Assembly: GCF_900176425.1 (NCBI RefSeq)
Contig: NZ_FWXS01000007.1
Span: 150,825 to 214,824, forward strand
Direction of reading: 5' to 3'
Source of the DNA: Moheibacter sediminis
Lineage (GTDB): Bacteria > Bacteroidota > Bacteroidia > Flavobacteriales > Weeksellaceae
DNA: 64,000 bases
The notes beneath the pieces were generated by a model, which saw nothing but the letters and a program-made list of their open reading frames with translations, searched no databases and was not told where the DNA came from. Each line of letters begins with the position of its first letter. Position 1 is the stretch's first letter. The position numbers and the translations under genes were made by a program. Positions 41,231 through 50,476 of this stretch are shown in pieces.

Positions 41231-42214
41231 ATGAAATACGAAAAATTAGCAGGCTCAGATTTAGAAGTTTCTGTCATCGCATTTGGTGCCTGGGCAGCGG
41301 GCGGATGGATGTGGGGAAGTACCGACAGAAATGAAGCCATCAAAGCCATTCAGGCAGCTTATGCAGAAGGTGTGACCACCATCGATACTGCCCCGATTTA
41401 TGGACAAGGAACGAGCGAAGAAATTGTCGGGCAGGCAATCAAAGGAAATTCACGCGATAAAGTTCAGATTTTAACCAAATTCGGAATGCGCTGGGATTTG
41501 CCTAAAGGAGATTTTGCCATGCACAGCAAAGACAATTCAGGTAAAGATATTGACGTTTATAAATATGCCGGAAAGGAAAGTGTGATTTACGAATGTGAAC
41601 AAAGTCTGAGACGGTTGGGAACGGATTACATTGATTTATTGCAGATTCATTGGCCTGATAGTACAACGCCGATTGAAGAAACTTTCGAAGCAGTTGCAAC
41701 ATTGATTGAGCAAGGAAAAGTACGGTATGCAGGTGTTTGCAATTACGATGTGTCGCAGATGGAAGAAGCACAGAAAGTTTGTAATATCATTTCCAATCAG
41801 GTGCCATACAGCATGGTAAAAAGAGAAATAGAAGAGGAAGTTGTACCGTTTTGTTTGGTTCAGGGAAAGTCTATTTTGGCTTATAGCCCGATGGAAAGAG
41901 GTCTGCTGACTGGTAAACTGAAATCTGGACATCAATTTGCGGAAGGAGACCACCGTGCACAGAATAAATTTTTTACTGATGAATTCATTACAAAAACCAA
42001 TGCATTTCTCCAAAAAATAAAACCAATCGCAGACGAAAAAAATGCAACACTTTCTCAATTGGTTTTGAACTGGACGGTTAATCGTCCGGGAATTACAGTT
42101 GCACTTGCCGGAGCCAGAAATGCTGAGCAATCCATTTCCAATGCCAAAGCCATGCATTTCGAATTGTCGGAAGAGGAAATTAACTTCATCAATGATGAAC
42201 TGGAAAAAATATAA
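41231..42214 (+). CDS. Aldo/keto reductase
   Basis: A 327-residue reductase with IDTAPIYGQGTSEE (Asp, Tyr), QILTKFG (Lys) and LLQIHWPD (His) as the catalytic tetrad and GITVALAGARNAEQ as the cofactor loop. It belongs to a different branch from its neighbour at 40204, so the pair is not a recent duplication. Substrate unknown. Confidence 0.9.
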   Translation: MKYEKLAGSDLEVSVIAFGAWAAGGWMWGSTDRNEAIKAIQAAYAEGVTTIDTAPIYGQGTSEEIVGQAIKGNSRDKVQILTKFGMRWDLPKGDFAMHSKDNSGKDIDVYKYAGKESVIYECEQSLRRLGTDYIDLLQIHWPDSTTPIEETFEAVATLIEQGKVRYAGVCNYDVSQMEEAQKVCNIISNQVPYSMVKREIEEEVVPFCLVQGKSILAYSPMERGLLTGKLKSGHQFAEGDHRAQNKFFTDEFITKTNAFLQKIKPIADEKNATLSQLVLNWTVNRPGITVALAGARNAEQSISNAKAMHFELSEEEINFINDELEKI

Positions 42215-42234
42215 AATAGTATTTTATAAAATGG

Positions 42235-42262
42235 AATCCTGCTTATTTAGCGGGATTTTTTT
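42235..42262. terminator. Bidirectional terminator between aldo/keto reductase and regulator genes
   Basis: AATCCTGCT (42235-42243) pairs with AGCGGGATT (42249-42257) with one G-T pair, followed by a T-run to 42262. Confidence 0.85.
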
Positions 42263-43982
42263 ATGCTACAAATTCATCCACTACTTTTTTATAAAAATCA
42301 AGGAGTTTTTCGTTTTCTTCTAAATTTAATTTTTTACGCAATCGGTACCTTTTGGTGTAAAGGCTTTTGATGGAAATGTTCAATTTTTTACTGATTTCTT
42401 TATTGCTCAAATTGAGGATTAAATAGGAGAGAAGCTGTTCATCTTCTTTGGTAATGGCGGGATAATTTTTGCGGATGTGGAAAAAGAATTCTTGATTCAA
42501 TTCTGATGAAAGTGAATTGATTTGTTTCAGTTCATTTTGATTATTAAGTACTTCTGCAAAAGAAATTTTTAAGTCATTTATTTTTTCTTGTTTTTCTACA
42601 GTTGTCAGATTGCCTTTCATTTCAGTTTTCAAATCATCCAAAAATGTATCTATTTTAGTGACTTGATTGGCAAAAGTAATGAGGTTATTTTGACTATATT
42701 TCACTTTTTCTTTGAGCAATTCTTCTTCCAGCAATTGGTTTTTTAGTTCGATTTCAATAGCTGATTTTTCGAGTTCTGTAATGATTTTATTTTGTTCGAT
42801 GCTGTCAATCTTGCGGCGATTATTTTTGATAATCAAATACGAAATTCCTCCTATAAATACAGCAATCAAGAAACTCACAATAAGAAGAAATCGGTTCATT
42901 TTAGAATCGGATTCGTATTCGTTCAACTGTAACTGATTTTCTGCAATGTTCTTTTCCAGGCTCAAAATCTGCATTTTATTGTCATTGCTTTGTTCTGCTA
43001 ATTCAATAGATTTGTCGGCATATAATTTACTGTAAAGTAAAGCCTTGTTGAGATCATTTTGTTCAGTATAAAGTTTCACATATTCATCATAAATTCTAAC
43101 CAGATAGTCGTTGAATTTATACTTTTCTGCAAGTTGTTCTGCTTGTTTGAGTAAAGTATGTGTCTGATTAAATTCCTTCATTTCAAAAGCAATTTTTGCC
43201 AGCATCAGAAAGCAATAAGTTTGTGCTTTTGTGTGCTTGGTTTCTGTCAAAACTTTTTGCGCTTTTTGGAAAGATTCAATGGCTTTGTCAAATTGCCGCT
43301 CATGTTTGTACCATTCACCATAATAAATAAATAAAACGCCTTCAAGTTCTTTATTTCCAATTTTCTGATTTAATTTTTCGGCTTTGGAATAAAACTCAAA
43401 TCCTAGTTTTTTGAAATTATTAATTTGCGAAAGCCTGTAAACAGAGTCATCAGCTTCTTCATACAGCTGGCTGTAAATCACGCCGGTGTTGAGGTAAGAT
43501 TTGATAAGGTTGACAGTATCTTTTTTCTCAGAAAAAATCTCCGAGGCTTCCTGAAGCGTTTGGATTTTTTCCTGCTTATCGTCGAGCAGGGTAGATTTGT
43601 TCATGAGTGCTGTCGCCAGCAGTTTTTTTTCATTGATTCTACGGCTGATAGTTTCTGCCTGCAGGTAGTTTTCAAAAGCTTTGAGTTTGTTGGCTTGTTG
43701 ATGCCAGAAATTTCCAAGAACAATGTAAGTGTCAGCCAGGTCTTTGTCATTGTTGTTTTTCAGCGAAATTTCAATGTTTCGATTTAATTTTTCAAATACA
43801 TATTCAGGTTCGAGGGAATTGTCCTCATGAATCATCTTGTTGATAGCCAATATGTCCTGATTTTTATAGAGAACTTCAATTTTTGATTTCAAAATGTTGG
43901 TGTCATTTTGGTTCGCCTGCCCCAAAATCAAATTGGAAGCAAGAAAAATTAAAATGACAATTAAAGAATTACAAACCTTCAT
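42261..43982 (-). CDS. TPR sensor with membrane helix and LuxR-type HTH
   Basis: A 573-residue protein: signal peptide (to about 22), a periplasmic region of about seven TPR units (e.g. DTYIVLGNFWHQQANKLKAF, FIYYGEWYKHERQFDKAIES), a membrane helix near 365-385 (FLLIVSFLIAVFIGGISYLI), a long coiled coil (about 390-470) and a C-terminal helix-turn-helix (LSYLILNLSNKEISKKLNIS, KSLYTKRYRLRKKL). This is the flavobacterial one-component plan in which periplasmic TPRs signal to a cytoplasmic HTH. Targets are unknown. Confidence 0.85.
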   Translation of the reverse strand: MKVCNSLIVILIFLASNLILGQANQNDTNILKSKIEVLYKNQDILAINKMIHEDNSLEPEYVFEKLNRNIEISLKNNNDKDLADTYIVLGNFWHQQANKLKAFENYLQAETISRRINEKKLLATALMNKSTLLDDKQEKIQTLQEASEIFSEKKDTVNLIKSYLNTGVIYSQLYEEADDSVYRLSQINNFKKLGFEFYSKAEKLNQKIGNKELEGVLFIYYGEWYKHERQFDKAIESFQKAQKVLTETKHTKAQTYCFLMLAKIAFEMKEFNQTHTLLKQAEQLAEKYKFNDYLVRIYDEYVKLYTEQNDLNKALLYSKLYADKSIELAEQSNDNKMQILSLEKNIAENQLQLNEYESDSKMNRFLLIVSFLIAVFIGGISYLIIKNNRRKIDSIEQNKIITELEKSAIEIELKNQLLEEELLKEKVKYSQNNLITFANQVTKIDTFLDDLKTEMKGNLTTVEKQEKINDLKISFAEVLNNQNELKQINSLSSELNQEFFFHIRKNYPAITKEDEQLLSYLILNLSNKEISKKLNISIKSLYTKRYRLRKKLNLEENEKLLDFYKKVVDEFVA

Positions 43983-43993
43983 GGGCTAAAGAT

Positions 43994-44024
43994 AAAAAAC
44001 AAAGGGCAATTGATTTTGCCCCTT
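43994..44024 (-). terminator. Terminator of the large T9SS gene
   Basis: AAAGGGCAA (44001-44009) pairs with TTGCCCCTT (44016-44024), with a T6 tail on the minus strand. Confidence 0.8.
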
Positions 44025-44057
44025 GTTGTCATTTAAAATTAAACTTATTGAGAAAAT

Positions 44058-47000
44058 TTATTTTTTGATGATTTTTTCATTGTGAACTCCTTTTGAAGTC
44101 TTTACAGAAACCAAATAAGTTCCCTTCGCCAAATGCGAAATATCAAATTTGGATGAATCATTATTTGACTGATAAATCAATTTTCCATTCAAATCATAAA
44201 TCAAAATATGTTCGATAACTGCTCCATTTTGGATTGAAACATTCAAAACATTTTTAGTTGGAACCGGATAAAGTGTGATTTCATCGATGGAATTGATTTC
44301 ATCCACGCTCAATCTGCAAATGTCAATGATTTCTTCCGGGCTTGAACAGCCTTCCGCATTCCCTGAAATATCATTTACTCCATTGTCAGAAAGGTATTCG
44401 CAGATATTTGTCTGGTTACAAACAACAAGATTTGGCGAATTTTTTATCCATAAAAATTCTATCTGATTGGCTGCAATATTTTCCAATCCATCCAAGTTTT
44501 GAAGCTGTGCATTGTTTTGGACATCATAGACAACCGGTTTTGCCGCAACTAAATTCTCCAAAGGATCTACATTTAAAATTAAAGGATGATTGCTCATTTG
44601 TAACCAAGAGCCAGGGCAATGAACATACGTCCCGATATCTTCTATGTTTTCGAGTCCTTGAAGACTGGTTAAGACATAATTACCATTGATCCTTAAATCA
44701 CAGCCTACTTTTACCAAGCTGCTGAATGGTTGAAGACTTGTCAGTAAAGGATTACCCATGATATGGAAATTGTTTCCTACAAAAGTCAAATTTCTGAGTC
44801 CATCTACAGATACAAGATTATTGTTACCGTTGATTTGTAAACTTGTTCCTATAAATTCATCTGGTGCAGGATCATCAGCATAGTCAAGACGTACTACATT
44901 TTCTAAACCATTTAAATTGGTCAATGAATGATTTCCCTGAATGGATAATGAACCTAGGCGTGTAATGTTATGAAATGCAGAAATACTTGTCAGCATTGGG
45001 TTGTTATGGATCTGAACATACGGACCATTAAAAAGATTTATCTGGGTCAGATTGCTTAATGCTTCTATGGATTCTAATACAGGATTAGAATCAAAACGAA
45101 GTGTTCCTCCAATAGTTGTAAGATTTTCTAAACCATCAAAACTTTTCAAAGAATTATTTTCTCTTACATGTAACTGACCATATCCTAACGTGGTCAGGTT
45201 ATTTAACCCTTCAAAATTTTCAAGTGAATCGTTTCCTGATATATATAGTTCTCCACTTGTGTTGTTATGTGAAATTTTTGTGATGTTATTTAACCCTTCA
45301 AGATTTATCAAATTAGGGTTAGAACTTATTGACAATGCAATTGGAATTTCAGTCAATCCTTCCAATCCTTTCAAAGAGGTTAAACTACTTCCTTGAATAA
45401 ATAAGTGGCTTTTAATATTCCTCAAATTCTCCAATCCTTCCAAAGTTAAAATCGCAGGGTTATTCAGGAACTCTAAACTTTCTACGGAAGTTAAATTCTG
45501 GATACCTTCTAAACTGCCCAATCGGTCAATTACAAGTGCTCCGTCAATTTTGGTCAGGTTGCTTAAACCATTTAAACTGGGTAATGAAGTCCATTCGATT
45601 TGAAGATGCCCTGTAATTTCTGTGATGTTTTGAAAAGGTGTTAAATCATTGATGCTAGATGGTCCTGCTGTGGTATAACCTAAATATACATTGCCCGGAA
45701 GCACTGTACAATTTGGATACTGTACTAAAAAATGATCTAATTCAGCCTGATTCGTAAACGACAAATCTCCTGTTGGGCAAGTCGGTAAAATTTCTTCACA
45801 TGCCTCAATTATTTCCTCCTGAGAATTACATCCTGTGGCATTTCCCAAAATAGTATAATTGCTTTCAAAAAATGATAAATAAGTACAAATGCTCAAAACA
45901 TTACAGGTTGAAAGATTCTGAGAAGATTCCAAAACAACTTGATTGATGGAATTCGGATCGATATTTTCCAATCCGGCCAAACTTGTCAATTCTGTATTGG
46001 CTTGGATGATGATTGCGTGGTTATTGATGCTTTCCAGTGAACTCAATGCTTCGATACTCGTCAGCATTGGATTATCTATGATTTTCAAATCTCCTGCAAT
46101 TTGGGTTAGTGAATTCAATCCTTCTAAATTTGTCAAAACATTCATGTTGATGTTTAAGTCGCCCAACACAGATTCTATATTTTCCAATGGGGTCAAGCTT
46201 TCAATGTCTGAATACCAGCCGACTATGTTTAAATCTCCATGAATCACTGTACAATTTGGATATATCGACTGAAAAATCTCCAAATCGGTCTGGGTGTTAA
46301 ATGTTATATCTCCTGCCGGACATTCAGTGGGTTCTCCACAAAATGCAGTGATTTCACCTGTAGATCTACATCCTACTGCATTTTCACTAACAATTGCCAT
46401 ACCCCCATTATCTATAAATTCACAGATGCTCGGCACGCTGCACGTGGATAAAGATTGTGAAGAAAGAAGGTAAACTCCTGAGATAGAATTTGGATTGATA
46501 TTGTCCAAACCTTCCAAAGAACTCAAAACTGAGTTCGATGAGATGTTGATATTTCCGTTGTGAATGGTGGTCAGATTACTCAGACCTGTCAAACTGTTAA
46601 GTAATGAATTTCCGGTAATCAATAGTCCGGGCTGATTCATTGCACCTGTAAATTGAGTCAATCCAGAAAACGCATCTAGATTCGTCAGGACTGCATTGTT
46701 CTCGATGACAAGTGAACCTACTTTGTTCAAGTTTTCAAGTCCGCTAAGATTCGTCAAAGCATTATTGAATCTCAATTTAAATAAATCCCCAACCGTAGTC
46801 AATCCGGAAAGTCCTTCCAAAGAAACCAAATCATCATTTTGGTTGATGTCCAAAAAATAAGTAACGGTGGTCAGATTGGAAAGTTCATCAATGTCAGTCA
46901 AATTATTATTTGAGGAAATAAGCAAAGTTTCGGTTTGAGTAATAGCCTCCAATGCTGACAATTCCGTCAGGTTATTGTTATTATTAATCCTCAACTCACC

Positions 47001-47297
47001 GTTGATTACAGTAATATTATGCAATCCATTTAAATTTGTAGCAGCCGTATATTCTACATGAAGTCCTTTGGTCTGAGTGATGTTTTGTAATCCATTAAAA
47101 TTGGAAATGGTGCTGTTCAAGCCTTGAATTTTCAACAATCCGTCTATACTTGTACAGTTCGGATATTGTATGATGAAATTATCAACGCTTGCTTGCGTGT
47201 CGAGAAAGACATTCCCCGCAGGGCATTGCGCAAAGCTGCAACAACTTCCTATAAACAATATAGCTACATATAGCCAGTTTCGTAAAATTTGTCTCAT
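44058..47297 (-). CDS. Large secreted receptor-L-like repeat protein with T9SS type A sorting domain
   Basis: A 1079-residue surface protein with a signal peptide ending SFAQ. It has three modules, each opening with CPxGDxxFxTQxxLDxFxxxYPNCT (residues about 25, 330 and 505). They are filled with 22-24-residue leucine-rich units such as LNGLHNITVINGELRINNNN, as in receptor L domains. Each module ends with a Cys-containing cap (LSTCSVPSICEFIDNGG, NLSTCNVLSICTYLSF, NLVVCNQTNICEYLSD). The last about 85 residues (DEITLYPVPTKNVLNVSI, YDLNGKLIYQSN, HLAKGTYLVSVK) form the T9SS sorting domain. Probably an adhesin or binding protein. Confidence 0.88.
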   Translation of the reverse strand: MRQILRNWLYVAILFIGSCCSFAQCPAGNVFLDTQASVDNFIIQYPNCTSIDGLLKIQGLNSTISNFNGLQNITQTKGLHVEYTAATNLNGLHNITVINGELRINNNNNLTELSALEAITQTETLLISSNNNLTDIDELSNLTTVTYFLDINQNDDLVSLEGLSGLTTVGDLFKLRFNNALTNLSGLENLNKVGSLVIENNAVLTNLDAFSGLTQFTGAMNQPGLLITGNSLLNSLTGLSNLTTIHNGNINISSNSVLSSLEGLDNINPNSISGVYLLSSQSLSTCSVPSICEFIDNGGMAIVSENAVGCRSTGEITAFCGEPTECPAGDITFNTQTDLEIFQSIYPNCTVIHGDLNIVGWYSDIESLTPLENIESVLGDLNINMNVLTNLEGLNSLTQIAGDLKIIDNPMLTSIEALSSLESINNHAIIIQANTELTSLAGLENIDPNSINQVVLESSQNLSTCNVLSICTYLSFFESNYTILGNATGCNSQEEIIEACEEILPTCPTGDLSFTNQAELDHFLVQYPNCTVLPGNVYLGYTTAGPSSINDLTPFQNITEITGHLQIEWTSLPSLNGLSNLTKIDGALVIDRLGSLEGIQNLTSVESLEFLNNPAILTLEGLENLRNIKSHLFIQGSSLTSLKGLEGLTEIPIALSISSNPNLINLEGLNNITKISHNNTSGELYISGNDSLENFEGLNNLTTLGYGQLHVRENNSLKSFDGLENLTTIGGTLRFDSNPVLESIEALSNLTQINLFNGPYVQIHNNPMLTSISAFHNITRLGSLSIQGNHSLTNLNGLENVVRLDYADDPAPDEFIGTSLQINGNNNLVSVDGLRNLTFVGNNFHIMGNPLLTSLQPFSSLVKVGCDLRINGNYVLTSLQGLENIEDIGTYVHCPGSWLQMSNHPLILNVDPLENLVAAKPVVYDVQNNAQLQNLDGLENIAANQIEFLWIKNSPNLVVCNQTNICEYLSDNGVNDISGNAEGCSSPEEIIDICRLSVDEINSIDEITLYPVPTKNVLNVSIQNGAVIEHILIYDLNGKLIYQSNNDSSKFDISHLAKGTYLVSVKTSKGVHNEKIIKK

Positions 47298-47485
47298 TGT
47301 TAATGTTTTTTGATTAAAATGTTAATGAGGCAAAAATTGATTGATTTGTTCAAATTAAGGTTAAAAAAAGTTGAACATGATATAGACAGAGGTTAAGTTT
47401 TGGTGAAATTATTTCAACGAAAATTGAGCGAATTTTTGCTAAGAATTTAATTCAGCATTTCAAAAATGCTGAATTGCTTTTGGAT

Positions 47486-48595
47486 TTATTGCCCAATAAT
47501 CTCAAATTCCTCCACACATCGTTCATGTCCATTGACAATGATGGATATTTTTTGAATTCCCCCATAAAATTTTCGGGTAGTGATGATTTTGAAACTCTGT
47601 TTTCTCGATACAATCAAAATTTCATTCGAAAGTAAAATTCGTTCACTGATTTTAAAAACCTTTTTAGACCAGCTTCCATTTTGACGAAGATAATAAATTC
47701 CATATTCCAATCTTACAGGAACTGCGTTTTCTTCCTGATTCTCAATTTTAAATGAAAATTCCAGATAATCACCGATTTTGATTCTTGAATTCACTAACTC
47801 AAAATCCGAAATAAAAACTTTATCACTATTTACCAAACCATAGTGCGACATGATTTCGGTATTTCCCTGTTTTAGGAGTGTTCGGCTTCCGTGTTTGATG
47901 ATAGCATCCGTTTCTTTTCCGAGACCTTTCCATTTTTTAGCGATGGAAAGTGTAACTTGAGGATTGTCCTTCGAAATATCATTGAGGCTGTTTGCAACAC
48001 TTCTTCTCACATATTCAGAAGAATCATTTTTCAGGTTTTCAAGCAAAGGCAAGATAGGTGAGGGGTTTTTCTTCAACTCAGGAAGCGAGATCGCCCAAGG
48101 AAGCCTCGGGCGCGAACCTTCGCTCGCAAGTCTGCGCACATGATGATTTTCGTGTATAGACCATTCAGTCATTTTTGAAATCATTTCATTTCCATAACGG
48201 ATGATGAAAGGGCGAACCGTGAATTCACAGCTTATAAACTGAGTTACAGTTTCAATCAATTTTACCGAAATTTCAAAATAATCCAAACCATATTTTTCGA
48301 TGTATTCTGGAAAAAACATAAACGGAAACGAAGAATTCGTAAACGGTTTTTCCTTTATTTTTAAAATTATTTTTTGGATTAATTCCCCGGCAGCTTCAAA
48401 ATCTTTAGGCATAAATTCATACAAAACCGTCGCCGTATGTTTCATCCTCGATTTCAATTCTCTTTCGTTCCAGTCATCATCAAAAATGGAACTTATGAAA
48501 TTTTCTTTATCAAATCCCGGAACGGTTTCTAACAAAACATTAGAGAAATTTTCATAAAATAAAGGCGAATAAATATCTTTCAGGAGACTACTCAT
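47486..48595 (-). CDS. DNA alkylation repair protein (HEAT-like, AlkD-related)
   Basis: A 369-residue protein made of helical HEAT-like repeats, with ENHHVRRLASEGSRPRLPWA as the signature seen in AlkD-type alkylation repair and related proteins; the Arg-rich DNA-contact face and Trp are visible. The C-terminal about 130 residues are beta-rich (KIGDYLEFSFKIENQE), an extra domain often present in flavobacterial members. An upstream extension to 48820 lies in another gene's space and has no family character, so I chose ATG 48595. It may remove alkylated bases; active-site residues were not aligned. Confidence 0.8.
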   Translation of the reverse strand: MSSLLKDIYSPLFYENFSNVLLETVPGFDKENFISSIFDDDWNERELKSRMKHTATVLYEFMPKDFEAAGELIQKIILKIKEKPFTNSSFPFMFFPEYIEKYGLDYFEISVKLIETVTQFISCEFTVRPFIIRYGNEMISKMTEWSIHENHHVRRLASEGSRPRLPWAISLPELKKNPSPILPLLENLKNDSSEYVRRSVANSLNDISKDNPQVTLSIAKKWKGLGKETDAIIKHGSRTLLKQGNTEIMSHYGLVNSDKVFISDFELVNSRIKIGDYLEFSFKIENQEENAVPVRLEYGIYYLRQNGSWSKKVFKISERILLSNEILIVSRKQSFKIITTRKFYGGIQKISIIVNGHERCVEEFEIIGQ

Positions 48596-48650
48596 GGTTG
48601 GGATTTTTAAGACATCAAAAATAGATTTTTTTAATCTTTTTTGAAAGAAT

Positions 48651-49139
48651 TTAATCCAAATCCGCAGGCTTAATTGATTTAAAATACACTTTATCACCTT
48701 CGCCGCTAGTGTAAAATTCAGGCTGCACATCGGAAGTTCTCGTATAGGTGCCATCGATGTAAACTCCATTTCCAAATCCGCATTCATCTTGGTCTTCAAG
48801 CGTTGTGATGGCCAATTCATGTGGTTTGAACTTCAATGAAAATTTACAACCCCTATCAGAATATTCATTTTTTTTATAATAAATGCCGTAACCATTTTCG
48901 AGTTTAACTTTCCCTAACAAAAGTCCCATATTGTAAGACGGCGCACCGCGATTTACATCTACATAAAAAATTGCGGAATCTTTATTTTCAGTGTAAATTG
49001 TTACCGTTCCGACGCGTCCTTTTTCGATGTCATCGCCATAACTGTAAATGCCTTGGAGGTTATCAGAGTTGATTTTCGCGGTTTTGCAGGAAACGAAAAC
49101 CAATAAAATTACAGCAGAAATCCATAATATATTTTTCAT
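48651..49139 (-). CDS. Lipoprotein, hypothetical
   Basis: A 162-residue lipoprotein with lipobox FVSC (Cys18). The mature part is beta-rich (IYSYGDDIEKGRVGTVTIY, GYGIYYKKNEYSDRGC) and has two cysteines (RGC and DECG). I recognise no family. It is followed 55 bp later by the alkylation repair gene on the same strand. Confidence 0.72.
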   Translation of the reverse strand: MKNILWISAVILLVFVSCKTAKINSDNLQGIYSYGDDIEKGRVGTVTIYTENKDSAIFYVDVNRGAPSYNMGLLLGKVKLENGYGIYYKKNEYSDRGCKFSLKFKPHELAITTLEDQDECGFGNGVYIDGTYTRTSDVQPEFYTSGEGDKVYFKSIKPADLD

Positions 49140-49200
49140 AGTTTAAATTATTTGAAGTTTCGTTTTGACTTTCAAATACCACGCCTTATTTAATTATCAA

Positions 49201-50427
49201 TTATTTAAATTTTCCCAGCAAATCCATGATTCCGTAAAAAGCATCCATCCCGGCTTTGTCAGTAACATTGGTATTGACAAGCAAAATCCTCCCGATATTT
49301 TCCTCCGGATTGAAAAACATTATAGAAGTTACGCCCGGATCGCCTCCCGTATGACCGATGTTTCCCATATAGCTGTAGCCCGCAAATACACCCACATTGT
49401 AAGCTTCGCTGTAAGGATTTCTTTCATTTCTATCAATGAAATTGTCAGCATTTAATTGCGGTTCAAAATAGATATCATATCCTTTTTTAGACAAGATTCT
49501 TCCTTTTCCATTGTAGCCTTTGATCAGTTCAGAAAGAAATTTCCCCAAATCATGTACAGAAGTGATAAATCCACCGTCCGGATAAGTAATCATGTCGTAA
49601 TGCGCCACCGGAGTCATAGGATTTTCATACAAAGTCGAAAAATTCTGATAGTTGATTTGCTCAAATTTCCATCCCGAATCATTCATCTTCAAAGGATCGA
49701 GTATATATTCTTTTGTAAATTCATCAAAAGATTTTCCCGTTGCATGCTCCACGATGAAAGCCGCAAGTGTCGTCGCCATATTGGAATATTCATAGATTTC
49801 ACCCGGTTTATGTTGCAGGAAACTGTGCTCATTGTACCATTTCCCATCTGCCGTCAGCATGTCTTTTAGAAAAGATTCCATCGAAGCTTTAGCTTCTTCA
49901 GTATTTAAGATTTGTTCTTCGTCGATGACAGTTTTCAATCCGTCCAAATTCTGACCGGGTTTGACGAAATAATTTTTAGAAAGATAAAATTCATTGTCGC
50001 CGATGGAAGAAGTATGCGTCACCAGATGTCTGATAGTGATTTTTTCGTCAGGGAAATTAGGATTTACAACCTCGAAAGGAAGGTATTTTCCGATTGCATC
50101 ATCCAGATTCAGCTTTCCTAACTCTTGGGCTTTTACAACTGCAATTCCTACAAACAGTTTCGAAACCGAAGCGATATTTTGTATCGCATGTGGTGTATAT
50201 TTTTTTCCATTAGAAATATCAGCAAACCCAAATCCGTTTTCATACAAAACTCCATTCTCATCTACTATAGCTACACCAAATCCCGCAAATGATTTTTGTT
50301 GGTAAATGCTGTCCAATGCCAGATCCAACGAATCTTTTTTAGGAGAATTAACTTTCCCCATAGATTGATGATTTTTCGCGCAGGAAATTACAAATAAAAG
50401 AAAAAGTAAAACAACCGAATTTTTCAT
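49201..50427 (-). CDS. Serine hydrolase (class C beta-lactamase fold), lipoprotein
   Basis: A 408-residue lipoprotein (lipobox VISC, Cys16). Catalytic motifs are SxxK as SVSK (ASVSKLFVG, near 88), YxN as YSN (YEYSNMATTL) and HTG (IGHTGGDPG). The full set is intact, in contrast to the broken homologue at 19997. Envelope esterase or D-amino acid peptidase activity is likely; resistance is not implied. Confidence 0.88.
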   Translation of the reverse strand: MKNSVVLLFLLFVISCAKNHQSMGKVNSPKKDSLDLALDSIYQQKSFAGFGVAIVDENGVLYENGFGFADISNGKKYTPHAIQNIASVSKLFVGIAVVKAQELGKLNLDDAIGKYLPFEVVNPNFPDEKITIRHLVTHTSSIGDNEFYLSKNYFVKPGQNLDGLKTVIDEEQILNTEEAKASMESFLKDMLTADGKWYNEHSFLQHKPGEIYEYSNMATTLAAFIVEHATGKSFDEFTKEYILDPLKMNDSGWKFEQINYQNFSTLYENPMTPVAHYDMITYPDGGFITSVHDLGKFLSELIKGYNGKGRILSKKGYDIYFEPQLNADNFIDRNERNPYSEAYNVGVFAGYSYMGNIGHTGGDPGVTSIMFFNPEENIGRILLVNTNVTDKAGMDAFYGIMDLLGKFK

Positions 50428-50476
50428 GAAATGGATTTATTATCAAATATAAATATTCCTACTGTTCTCAATTTAA

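Noticed and set aside
48596..48820. 75-residue N-terminal extension of the DNA alkylation repair protein
   Set aside because: It overlaps the upstream lipoprotein gene and is not like the family; ATG 48595 gives the expected N-terminus.
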